The position numbers and the translations under genes are program-made. The notes beneath the pieces are model-generated. The model had not been told where the DNA came from, did not search any database, and saw only the letters and a list, made by a program, of their open reading frames with translations. From positions 2,769 to 9,560 of the forward strand of contig JACQXU010000021.1 in the NCBI GenBank assembly GCA_016208545.1: a stretch of DNA of 6,792 bases, read 5' to 3'. Below are positions 1 to 5,294 of the stretch, in pieces. This DNA is from Candidatus Uhrbacteria bacterium. Its GTDB lineage: Bacteria; Patescibacteriota; Patescibacteriia; UBA9934; GWF2-40-263. The stretch's first letter is position 1; every line of letters starts with the position of its first letter.

Positions 1-737
1 GCAAAGAACGAAATGAAAAAGAGGCGGATCGGCGTTTGATTGAAGCTAATTTGCGTCTCGTCGTTTCAATTGCAAAAAAATTCGTTGGGAAACAAATGTC
101 GCTTCTTGATTTAATTCAAGAGGGGAACATCGGGCTGTTTCGCGCTGTGAAAAAATTCGAATATCGAAAAGGATATAAGTTTTCAACTTATGCGACTTGG
201 TGGATCCGCCAAGCGATTACACGCGCGCTTGCGGATCAATCGCGCACGATTCGTATTCCTGTTCACATGGTTGAAACAATAAATCGTTTTCAGCAGATTG
301 AACGTCAGCTTATTCAAGATTTGGGTCGAGAACCTCTTCCTGAAGAAATTGCCGCTGAAATGGGCGAATCAATTTCAAAAGTTCGACATATCAGGAAAAT
401 TTCTCAAGAAACTGTTTCGCTTGAAACTTCAGTTGGCGATGATGATGAAGATTCAAAACTTGAAGACTTTTTAGAAGATGTAAAAACAATTTCACCTGAT
501 CGCCAAGCCGCGCGAGAATTACTCAAAAATTATGTGATTAAAGCAATGGAAGGGCTTACGCCGCGCGAACAAAAGATTTTAGAGATGCGTTTTGGATTGA
601 CTGACGGAGTTAGCCACACTTTGGAAGAGGTTGGACGAGAGTTTGATGTTACGCGTGAACGCATTCGACAAATTGAAGCAAAAGCGCTCGAGAAAATTCA
701 AGCCAATCCGTTGATCGAAAAATTAAGAGATTATTAA
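1..737 (+). CDS. rpoD: Primary RNA polymerase sigma factor, RpoD/SigA type (5' end outside window)
   Basis: This is the C-terminal 244 residues of a sigma-70 family factor, which directs RNA polymerase core enzyme to housekeeping promoters. The reading frame is already open at base 3 (KERNEKEADRR...), so the start lies upstream and region 1 is not seen. Visible in order are region 2 (NLRLVVSIAKK, the core-binding DLIQEGNIGL, and the -10 recognition and melting segment FSTYATWWIRQAITRA), region 3 (RIPVHMVETIN onward, REPLPEEIAAEMG) and region 4 (LTPREQKILEMRFGL, then the -35-binding helix-turn-helix EEVGREFDVTRERIRQIEAKAL). It ends in NPLIEKLRDY with a TAA stop at 735-737. The motifs are those of the essential group 1 factor; a group 2 paralogue cannot be excluded without the N-terminus. 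No terminator follows directly, so transcription may continue to the hairpin at 970-998. Confidence 0.97.
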   Translation, partial: KERNEKEADRRLIEANLRLVVSIAKKFVGKQMSLLDLIQEGNIGLFRAVKKFEYRKGYKFSTYATWWIRQAITRALADQSRTIRIPVHMVETINRFQQIERQLIQDLGREPLPEEIAAEMGESISKVRHIRKISQETVSLETSVGDDDEDSKLEDFLEDVKTISPDRQAARELLKNYVIKAMEGLTPREQKILEMRFGLTDGVSHTLEEVGREFDVTRERIRQIEAKALEKIQANPLIEKLRDY

Positions 738-827
738 ATTTACCACTCTTGACAGCTTATTGCATTATTGTTCAAGTTTACGTTATCATGTTTTTACTAA
801 TTCGTAATTTTTTGAGATTAAAGACGT

Positions 828-965
828 ATGTTTTGTCCATCCAATTTTGCCATGGACGACGATGATTGGGGAAATGGTGAAGATGAGGAAGAGGGCGGGG
901 AAAAGAAGGCCGGTGACGACGATGATGACGAAGGTTCTGGCGATGAAGAGAAAGAAGAATGGTAG
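828..965 (+). CDS. Possible very acidic 45-residue protein
   Basis: An ATG at 828 opens a 45-codon frame ending in TAG at 963-965. The product starts MFCPSNFAMDDDDW and has 21 Asp/Glu residues against 3 Lys, with Trp at positions 14 and 45. A second ATG at 852 would give 37 residues. Neither start has a convincing Shine-Dalgarno sequence. In its favour, the stop is followed within five bases by a textbook terminator, the frame lies downstream of rpoD in the same direction, and the acidic runs are interrupted by Gly, Trp and Lys as in a real low-complexity protein. Against it, the GA-rich DNA leaves several overlapping frames open. A weak promoter-like pair (TTGCAT at 760, TATCAT at 784, 18-bp spacer) lies upstream, and a TTGACA at 749 has no well-spaced -10. 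I do not recognise a family and infer no function. Confidence 0.4.
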   Translation: MFCPSNFAMDDDDWGNGEDEEEGGEKKAGDDDDDEGSGDEEKEEW

Positions 966-969
966 AAAC

Positions 970-998
970 AAAACGGGCCATGAGCCCGTTTTTGTTTT
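970..998 (+). terminator. Rho-independent terminator after rpoD/acidic ORF
   Basis: A perfect 9-bp stem (AAAACGGGC at 970-978 with GCCCGTTTT at 984-992), a 5-nt loop CATGA and a following TGTTTTT form a classic intrinsic terminator. It would end the rpoD transcript and the acidic ORF transcript. Confidence 0.85.
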
Positions 999-1028
999 TG
1001 ACATTTTTTACAAAGAGTTTAATATCAT
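998..1028 (+). promoter_or_regulatory. Candidate sigma-70 promoter for the structured leader and phosphatidyltransferase
   Basis: A perfect -35 hexamer TTGACA (998-1003) lies at the end of the terminator T-tract. Two -10 candidates follow: TAATAT at 1020-1025 (16-bp spacer, 4/6 matches) and TATCAT at 1023-1028 (19-bp spacer, 5/6). The spacing is not ideal for either. I see no better promoter between here and the phosphatidyltransferase start at 1451, so the mRNA would begin near 1032 with a leader of about 420 nt. Confidence 0.4.
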
Positions 1029-1070
1029 TCCAGTCCGCTCGACTATGTAAAACCAATTGTTTGGATGTGT

Positions 1071-1144
1071 AGAGACAGACGGGACGACTTTTTCTTGGCC
1101 TTAAGTTCAAACATCGGCAGAAAAAGTGTCCCGTCATTGTCTCT
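1071..1144 (+). ncRNA. Long bulged hairpin in the leader region
   Basis: The arms 1071-1095 and 1119-1144 pair through three perfect helices: AGAGACA with TGTCTCT (7 bp), GACGGGAC with GTCCCGTC (8 bp) and ACTTTTTCT with AGAAAAAGT (9 bp). They are separated only by a single-base bulge (G1086) and a two-base bulge (AT, 1136-1137). The loop is the 23 nt at 1096-1118. An outer TTTGG/CCAAA pair may extend it. No long T-run follows, so it does not look like a simple terminator. It lies in the predicted untranslated leader of the 1451 gene. I recognise no known RNA family; a cis-regulatory leader element or the relic of a palindromic insertion are both possible. Confidence 0.55.
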
Positions 1145-1197
1145 TTTGACCAAAGTTAGTTGACTTAAAGTATTGGCGCTAAAGAAAAAGTTTTTTA

Positions 1198-1405
1198 CAG
1201 ATCATTCACATTCTTCTGTTCTTGACCGCCGCCGTCTGGCGTTATTGAAAACCAATGTGAGTGGTGGCGGCTTAGCCATCGCCGACGTGATCTTCGTGGT
1301 TAACCAATGTTTGAGCGTCGGCGATGGCTAAGCCGCCACCACTCACATTGGTTTTCAATAACGCCAGACGGCGGCGGTCAAGAACAGAAGAATGTGAATG
1401 ATCTG
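1198..1405. repeat. Perfect 90-bp inverted repeat with 28-nt loop
   Basis: Arm 1198-1287 is the exact reverse complement of arm 1316-1405; I checked all 90 positions and found no mismatch. The 28-nt loop at 1288-1315 contains a 10-bp palindrome, TGGTTAACCA, at 1297-1306. The arms have a GC-rich centre (GACCGCCGCCGTCTGGCG) unlike the AT-rich flanks, which suggests a foreign or constrained sequence. No convincing ORF uses it; a 64-codon minus-strand frame across it simply reads through the arms. As DNA it could extrude a cruciform, and as RNA it would be a very stable rod about 45 nt before the phosphatidyltransferase start. It could be a mobile palindromic element, a regulatory leader structure, or an assembly or foldback artefact. 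Confidence 0.9.
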
Positions 1406-1450
1406 ATTGGTCTGTCTCTTTAGGGTTAAGCAAAAAAAGGGGGGAGGGAG

Positions 1451-2188
1451 ATGAGAAAATTCGCACGCTGGCTCAAGGATCCGAAGTTCGAATCCATGCA
1501 GGGCATTTCAAAAATGGTTGGACGATGGCTGTCTGATCATCTGACAGGAAATCAAGTTACAATCATCGGCTGGCTGATTTGTCTTCCGATGTGCGTCTTT
1601 TTTCTGCTCGATCAGTATATTGCCGGCGCGATTCTGCTAACTGTGAGTCTTGTCGCGGATTTCGCAGATGGCGCACTTAGCCGATACCAACAAGATAAGA
1701 AGTGTGCGATGTCGCTCGAAGAGGAAATGCGTTTGACTTTATGGCAACGCATTTGCTTTCGCGGTGTAACGCATCTTGGGCGAACTCTTGACCCGCTCGC
1801 TGACAAACTGCGTTTTTTCATTGTTCTCTTTTCTATTGGAATCGGTTACGTTGCAAACAGCATCATCGCAGGTCTCGCGGTCGTCGCTGTTTGTCTCACG
1901 ATCATTCGTCCGATCAAACAGTTCTTCAAACTCGACAACGTGAGCAGTAATCGCTTCGGGAAAATTAAAATCTGGGCAGAGATTGTTGGGATGTCATTTC
2001 TGGTTTTCATGCCGGAAGGCTTTAGAAGCTCGACGATCTCGACAATTGCAAATATCGTCTTTCTGCTTGCTCTGTCGCTCGGCGTGTTTTCACTTCTCGG
2101 ACACGTTTTCACAGGATTTCTTTCCTATCGAAAACACATCCGACCTTTCGTCGTTCAAAAAGTCGTCGTTGATGACGATGAACTCTGA
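1451..2188 (+). CDS. CDP-alcohol phosphatidyltransferase family membrane protein
   Basis: A 245-residue integral membrane enzyme that should transfer a phosphatidyl group from CDP-diacylglycerol to an alcohol such as glycerol 3-phosphate, releasing CMP. The family motif D-x2-D-G-x2-A-R-x8-G-x3-D-x3-D is recognisable: D70, D73, G74, S77 (in place of Ala), R78, then G110, D114 and D118 in GRTLDPLADK. The LDPLADK wording and the later GKIKIW stretch resemble PgsA-type enzymes. The spacer between R78 and G110 is 31 residues instead of the usual 8. About six hydrophobic helices are visible (roughly 35-54, 55-69, 122-136, 138-153, 174-188 and 198-222), with an acidic DDDEL C-terminus. The ATG at 1451 follows the purine-rich GGGGGGAGGGAG, a good ribosome binding site. 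The true alcohol substrate cannot be read from sequence. Confidence 0.88.
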   Translation: MRKFARWLKDPKFESMQGISKMVGRWLSDHLTGNQVTIIGWLICLPMCVFFLLDQYIAGAILLTVSLVADFADGALSRYQQDKKCAMSLEEEMRLTLWQRICFRGVTHLGRTLDPLADKLRFFIVLFSIGIGYVANSIIAGLAVVAVCLTIIRPIKQFFKLDNVSSNRFGKIKIWAEIVGMSFLVFMPEGFRSSTISTIANIVFLLALSLGVFSLLGHVFTGFLSYRKHIRPFVVQKVVVDDDEL

Positions 2189-2210
2189 AGTCCAAACGGA
2201 CTTCTTTTTT
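2187..2210 (+). terminator. Intrinsic terminator overlapping the phosphatidyltransferase stop codon
   Basis: The 7-bp stem GAAGTCC (2187-2193) / GGACTTC (2198-2204) with loop AAAC and a T6 tract begins inside the TGA stop at 2186-2188. The T-tract also overlaps the stop codon of the convergent gene at 2209, so the two genes meet with no spare sequence. Confidence 0.85.
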
Positions 2211-3591
2211 ATTCTGGCTGAATGTCTTGTTGTTGTTCTTGCGGCTCTATTTGAACTTGAGGTTCTATTTGAACCTGAGGTTCCATTGGCGGAGTCACGA
2301 AAATTGATTCTTCGTCAAAACCTTCATTTCCATTTTGCTGTGGAGTCAACTGCTCGAATTCCGGGCCTTCTTCAAATTGAATCGGGTCATTTTGATAGAT
2401 TGGATAAACTTGCGGTGGCTCGTTGAATTCTTCTTGTGGCGGTTCATCGAATTCTTGATGTTCTGGCGCGAAACCTTTATCCTCGCATCCTTCCGGATCT
2501 GTGCAAACCGGCTCGACAAATATTCCATTCGGCAACATCGGCGGTTCGCCTTCGAAGTTGCCGTCAATAAAATTTCCTTGTTCAAAATTTCCCTCTTCGA
2601 AATTTTCATCTTCAAACGGCGGGCGCTCCGCATCATCACCAAACTGTCCGCATTCTTCAATGTGTGATGGATCAGAACAATACGCGTCACATTCTTCCTG
2701 TGATGAACAACCGCCTGGCCCGGCCGATCTTTCGTTTGGGCCTTCTCCAGAACGAATCATTTCAGCCTCTTCTTGTGTCATAAATCCATTTTCAACTGAA
2801 AAATCTATGCAGATATCCATGTTATCCGGATTTTCACAAAATGCATTGCATTCATCTTCGCTTTTGCATCCGCCAGGGCCTTTTCCGCCGGTTTTTTTCG
2901 CCATTTCCGCTTCTTCTTCTGACATAAATCCAGCTTTCACTGCGAAGTCAGTACATTCTTCAAAATGCGTTTCATCTTCACAATAATCAGTGCATTGTTC
3001 TTCAGAACGACAGCCGCCAGGGGTTTGACCTGATTGCATAAGCGGTAAAATGCGTTCGACTTCCGCGATTTCATCTTCGCTCATAATTCCTGCGGCTTTG
3101 GCAAACGCAAAGCATTCTTCCATGTTATTTGGATTTTCACAGTAGGATTCGCACGAGGCTTTAGTTGCGCATCCGCCTGGAAGGGAAGCGCCAGACTCAA
3201 CAGCGGCAAGCACTTGTTTTGCTTCCGCGAGTTCCTCTGGATCCATTAGCCCATTTTGTTCGGCAAATGAAATGCACTCAACCATGTTTCCAGCGTCGTT
3301 GCAATATGCTTCACACGCAACTTCGGAAGTACAGCCGCCAGGCCCGCCTCCTTCGAGCACTGCTTTGATAGTTTCGTTCGGAATTTCTTCTTCAATCAAA
3401 TCGTTTTCTGTTCCAAACTTATAGCACACCTCGAAATTTGTCGGCTCTTCACAATAATCAAAACACGCAGTTTCATTTTCACAATCTCCGAGTTCAGAGA
3501 TTGGGAATTGGATGTCCTCAACTGTTGTTGCCTGTGTTGCACCAGCGAAAAGTAGCAGGCCGGCAAAAATAAATAAAAATTGGTATTTCAT
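2209..3591 (-). CDS. Secreted cysteine-repeat protein with acidic low-complexity tail
   Basis: A 460-residue protein with a clear signal peptide (MKYQFLFIFAGLLLFAGATQA, cleavage probably after residue 21). Residues 37-314 hold six repeats of about 50 residues with invariant spacing C-x5-C-x3-C-x8-C: C37/43/47/56, C87/93/97/106, C141/147/151/160, C194/200/204/213, C242/248/252/261 and C295/301/305/314. The consensus is PGGCxSxxxCxxYC, then ECxxFAxxxGxM and an acidic helix; repeat 6 lacks its helix. Residues 330-347 are four NFxxG units. The tail is rich in Pro, Gln and Glu, with a duplicated PQVQIE near 438-448 and an isolated C363-x5-C369. The cysteines probably form disulfides or bind metal outside the cytoplasm. 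The start at 3591 was chosen because it gives the signal peptide and sits 4 nt after the upstream gene's stop; an upstream in-frame start at 3648 would overlap that gene by 53 nt. Function unknown. Confidence 0.9.
   Translation of the reverse strand: MKYQFLFIFAGLLLFAGATQATTVEDIQFPISELGDCENETACFDYCEEPTNFEVCYKFGTENDLIEEEIPNETIKAVLEGGGPGGCTSEVACEAYCNDAGNMVECISFAEQNGLMDPEELAEAKQVLAAVESGASLPGGCATKASCESYCENPNNMEECFAFAKAAGIMSEDEIAEVERILPLMQSGQTPGGCRSEEQCTDYCEDETHFEECTDFAVKAGFMSEEEAEMAKKTGGKGPGGCKSEDECNAFCENPDNMDICIDFSVENGFMTQEEAEMIRSGEGPNERSAGPGGCSSQEECDAYCSDPSHIEECGQFGDDAERPPFEDENFEEGNFEQGNFIDGNFEGEPPMLPNGIFVEPVCTDPEGCEDKGFAPEHQEFDEPPQEEFNEPPQVYPIYQNDPIQFEEGPEFEQLTPQQNGNEGFDEESIFVTPPMEPQVQIEPQVQIEPQEQQQDIQPE
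2650..3483 (-). repeat. Six tandem C-x5-C-x3-C-x8-C protein repeats
   Basis: The coding DNA for residues 37-314 carries six degenerate tandem units with periods of 50, 54, 53, 48 and 53 codons. Cysteine spacing is identical in all six while the linkers vary in length and sequence. This indicates old duplication followed by selection on the four-cysteine core rather than a recent DNA-level expansion. Confidence 0.9.
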
Positions 3592-3595
3592 ATTT

Positions 3596-3811
3596 TTATT
3601 TCTTAAATGGATTTTTATACGAACCGCCAAACGGATTCGTTTCTTCAACTGGATTTAATTCCGGTATCTTTTCTTCAACAGGATTAGATTGCGGATTTAT
3701 ACTCGGAATTTGAGACGTTTTTTCTTCAGCAGGCTTTAGCGTTACATAAATATACCAGCCTAAAAGGCCAAGTACGATCACAATAATTATTCCCAAAATT
3801 GTCTTTTTCAT
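3596..3811 (-). CDS. Small single-pass membrane protein with NPF/YKNPF tail
   Basis: A 71-residue protein: Met-Lys-Lys, one hydrophobic helix at about residues 4-25 (ILGIIIVIVLGLLGWYIYV), then a hydrophilic Pro/Asn/Glu-rich segment probably outside the membrane. That segment contains INPQSNPVEE, a related LNPVEE, and the C-terminal NPFGGSYKNPFKK. From memory, similar NPF...YKNPF tails recur at the C-termini of short membrane or secreted Patescibacteria proteins; their function is unknown to me. It lies 4 nt upstream of the Cys-repeat gene, so the pair is likely one transcript with coupled translation. No Shine-Dalgarno sequence precedes the ATG at 3811. The hydrophobic segment could instead be an uncleaved signal anchor. 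Confidence 0.8.
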   Translation of the reverse strand: MKKTILGIIIVIVLGLLGWYIYVTLKPAEEKTSQIPSINPQSNPVEEKIPELNPVEETNPFGGSYKNPFKK

Positions 3812-3819
3812 ATTTTTTT

Positions 3820-3828
3820 ATCTTACCA
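3820..3828 (-). promoter_or_regulatory. Possible extended -10 promoter giving a near-leaderless mRNA
   Basis: On the minus strand TGGTAAGAT reads as TGn plus a -10-like TAAGAT, ending 8 nt before the ATG at 3811. Because the helicase upstream has its own terminator (3840-3872), the membrane/Cys-repeat pair needs a promoter in this short gap. Initiation here would place the transcript start almost on the start codon, consistent with the missing ribosome binding site. There is no good -35. Confidence 0.25.
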
Positions 3829-3839
3829 CTTTTTTTTTG

Positions 3840-3872
3840 AAAAAAAACGCACAGTTATCAACCGCGCGTTTT
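3840..3872 (-). terminator. Intrinsic terminator overlapping the helicase stop codon
   Basis: Read on the minus strand, AAAACGCGCGGTT pairs with AACTGTGCGTTTT through 13 bp including two G-U pairs, with a 3-nt loop GAT, followed by four further T residues (8 T in all). The TGA stop of the helicase (3858-3860) lies at the hairpin apex. On the plus strand the two wobbles become A-C mismatches, so it acts on the helicase transcript. Confidence 0.85.
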
Positions 3873-5090
3873 TCGCTGATTTCTATATCGACCACGGAAA
3901 CCAGCATCGGTTCGTCGGTTACGAGGCGTGTGATGATATTGCTGTGGTTTATCTGGAATAACCGTTTCCCCAGACGGTGTTTTCATTGAAAGTGTTTTTC
4001 TAATAAGCCTTTCAATTCCACGAATATCTGCTTTTTGTTCCGGCGCCGCGAACGAAATCGCTTTGCCTGCTTTTCCAGCTCGACCAGTTCGTCCAATTCG
4101 GTGAACATAATCTTCCAAATGATCTGGCAAATCAAAATTCAAAACAAGCTCAATGTTTTTCACATCAATTCCTCGAGCCGCAATATCTGTTGCAACCATT
4201 ACTCGATATTTTCCTGATGAAAAACCTCTTAAAGCATCTTGACGCTGATTTTGAGAACGATTGGAATGAATTTCTGTGACAGAATGATTCATTTGTTTGA
4301 TTAAACGCGCGACTTTGCTAGCGCCGTGTTTTGTTCGTGTGAACAATAAAACTGTTCCTTTATATTCTTTGAGCAGACGTTCAAGCAATTGTGTTTTTTC
4401 GTTTTTCGGCACAATATAAACTTCTTGATCAACTTTTTCTGCCGCAGTTCCTGAAGGCGCCACCTCAATACGCAGAGGTTGTTTCATGTAAGTTCGCGCA
4501 ATTTTTTCGATTTCTTCCGGCATTGTCGCAGAAAATAACATTGTTTGACGATCAGTTGGAACAGTAACAAGAATTTTTTTGAGCTGTGGCGCAAATCCCA
4601 TATCAAGCATTCGATCTGCTTCATCAAGAATTAAAACTCCAATGCGATCGAGAGTCAGATTTTTTTGTTGAAGGTGATCAATAAGACGACCAGGTGTTGC
4701 AACAATGACGTGCGGTTTTGAGCGTAGTTGTCTTATCTGTGGATTCATTGGTGTGCCGCCGATGAGCACAGCAGTTCTAAGACCGATAACGGAACCAACT
4801 TTGCGCAGAACTTCATCAACCTGAACAGCAAGCTCGCGAGTTGGGAGGAGAACAAGACCCATTTTTGAGCGAGCGGACATTTGTTGGAGCATTGGAATCG
4901 TGAAAGCAAGAGTTTTTCCAGTGCCGGTTTGTGCAATTCCAATTAGATCATCACCTGTAACAGCTACTGGGATGGCTTTGAATTGAATTGGAGTTGGGTG
5001 TTGGAATCCAAGTTTTTCAAGGCGTTCCAAGAGTGTCGGCGCAATTCCTAAACCGAAAAAGGTTTCTTGTGCTAGTTCTTCTCGAGGCAT
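3858..5090 (-). CDS. DEAD-box ATP-dependent RNA helicase, RhlE-like
   Basis: A 410-residue superfamily 2 RNA helicase that unwinds short RNA duplexes at the cost of ATP, acting on structured RNA or ribosome precursors in the cytoplasm. All motifs are intact: Q motif (GF at 28-29, PTPIQ 32-36), motif I AQTGTGKT (53-60), Ia PTRELA (83-88), GG (111-112), Ib TPGR (132-135), II DEAD (156-159), III SAT (187-189), IV LLFTRT (248-253), V ATDIAARGID (300-309) and VI HRIGRTGRAG (330-339). A short basic Arg/Gly-rich tail (residues 390-410) resembles the C-terminus of RhlE-type enzymes and probably adds nonspecific RNA binding. It lacks the long C-terminal RNA-binding domain of DbpA or DeaD. The ATG at 5090 has no obvious ribosome binding site. 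The exact RhlE/RhlB/CshA-like subgroup is not certain, so no symbol is given. Confidence 0.96.
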   Translation of the reverse strand: MPREELAQETFFGLGIAPTLLERLEKLGFQHPTPIQFKAIPVAVTGDDLIGIAQTGTGKTLAFTIPMLQQMSARSKMGLVLLPTRELAVQVDEVLRKVGSVIGLRTAVLIGGTPMNPQIRQLRSKPHVIVATPGRLIDHLQQKNLTLDRIGVLILDEADRMLDMGFAPQLKKILVTVPTDRQTMLFSATMPEEIEKIARTYMKQPLRIEVAPSGTAAEKVDQEVYIVPKNEKTQLLERLLKEYKGTVLLFTRTKHGASKVARLIKQMNHSVTEIHSNRSQNQRQDALRGFSSGKYRVMVATDIAARGIDVKNIELVLNFDLPDHLEDYVHRIGRTGRAGKAGKAISFAAPEQKADIRGIERLIRKTLSMKTPSGETVIPDKPQQYHHTPRNRRTDAGFRGRYRNQRKTRG

Positions 5091-5112
5091 ATGTAGAATT
5101 CATTTCTGTCTT

Positions 5113-5207
5113 GTCATTGCGAGTCCCACCTTGGCGGGACGAAGCAATCTCTGCGTTTTTATTGCAAGAACCCTGGATTGCTTCGTCGTCGAACTCCTCG
5201 CAATGAC
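5113..5207. repeat. Dispersed-type palindromic repeat (MITE/REP-like)
   Basis: GTCATTGCGAG (5113-5123) is the exact reverse complement of CTCGCAATGAC (5197-5207). Inside it, CGAAGCAATC (5140-5149) is the reverse complement of GATTGCTTCG (5176-5185). A smaller imperfect hairpin (GTCCCACC...GGCGGGAC) sits in the left arm. The wording 'GTCATTGCGAG ... GAAGCAATC ... GATTGCTTCGTCG ... CTCGCAATGAC' matches, from memory, a multicopy intergenic palindrome seen in many unrelated bacterial genomes. It occupies the gap between the divergent helicase (start 5090) and the 5295 gene, so it would lie in or just ahead of the helicase leader. Only one copy is visible here. Confidence 0.8.
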
Positions 5208-5240
5208 GGGAACTTAGTATGTTTACAGTTTATCAGATTA

Positions 5241-5269
5241 TTGACAAAACTTCAATTTTGTACTATTTT
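5241..5269 (+). promoter_or_regulatory. Sigma-70-type promoter of the 5295 gene, with internal inverted repeat
   Basis: A perfect -35 TTGACA (5241-5246), a 17-bp spacer and TATTTT (5264-5269) place transcription start near 5276, about 19 nt before the ATG. ACAAAA (5244-5249) and TTTTGT (5256-5261) form a 6-bp inverted repeat overlapping the -35 and spacer, a possible repressor site. Confidence 0.7.
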
Positions 5270-5294
5270 ATTTCAGCACAGACAAGGAGGATCT

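Noticed and set aside
847..1050. 67-codon plus-strand frame overlapping the acidic ORF
   Set aside because: It reads through the 970-998 terminator and is rich in Met/Lys/Arg as a frame shadow; the acidic frame stops just before the terminator and fits better.
778..1137. 119-codon and 72-codon minus-strand frames opposite the acidic ORF
   Set aside because: They are antisense to GA-rich DNA, run through the terminator and part of the hairpin, and have no ribosome binding site or family likeness.
1071..1405. CRISPR array or insertion-sequence ends
   Set aside because: There are no direct repeats with regular spacers and no transposase remnant; the repeats are inverted only.
1272..1466. 64-codon minus-strand frame across the inverted repeat
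   Set aside because: Its sequence is dictated by the perfect repeat arms and it overlaps the start of the phosphatidyltransferase gene.
2335..2986. Long open frames antisense or out of frame to the Cys-repeat gene
   Set aside because: They are shadows of the repetitive, compositionally biased coding sequence; only the minus-strand frame has a signal peptide and conserved cysteine spacing.
3592..3648. Upstream start (3648) adding 19 residues to the Cys-repeat protein
   Set aside because: It would overlap the membrane protein gene by 53 nt and put a basic segment in front of an otherwise perfect signal peptide.
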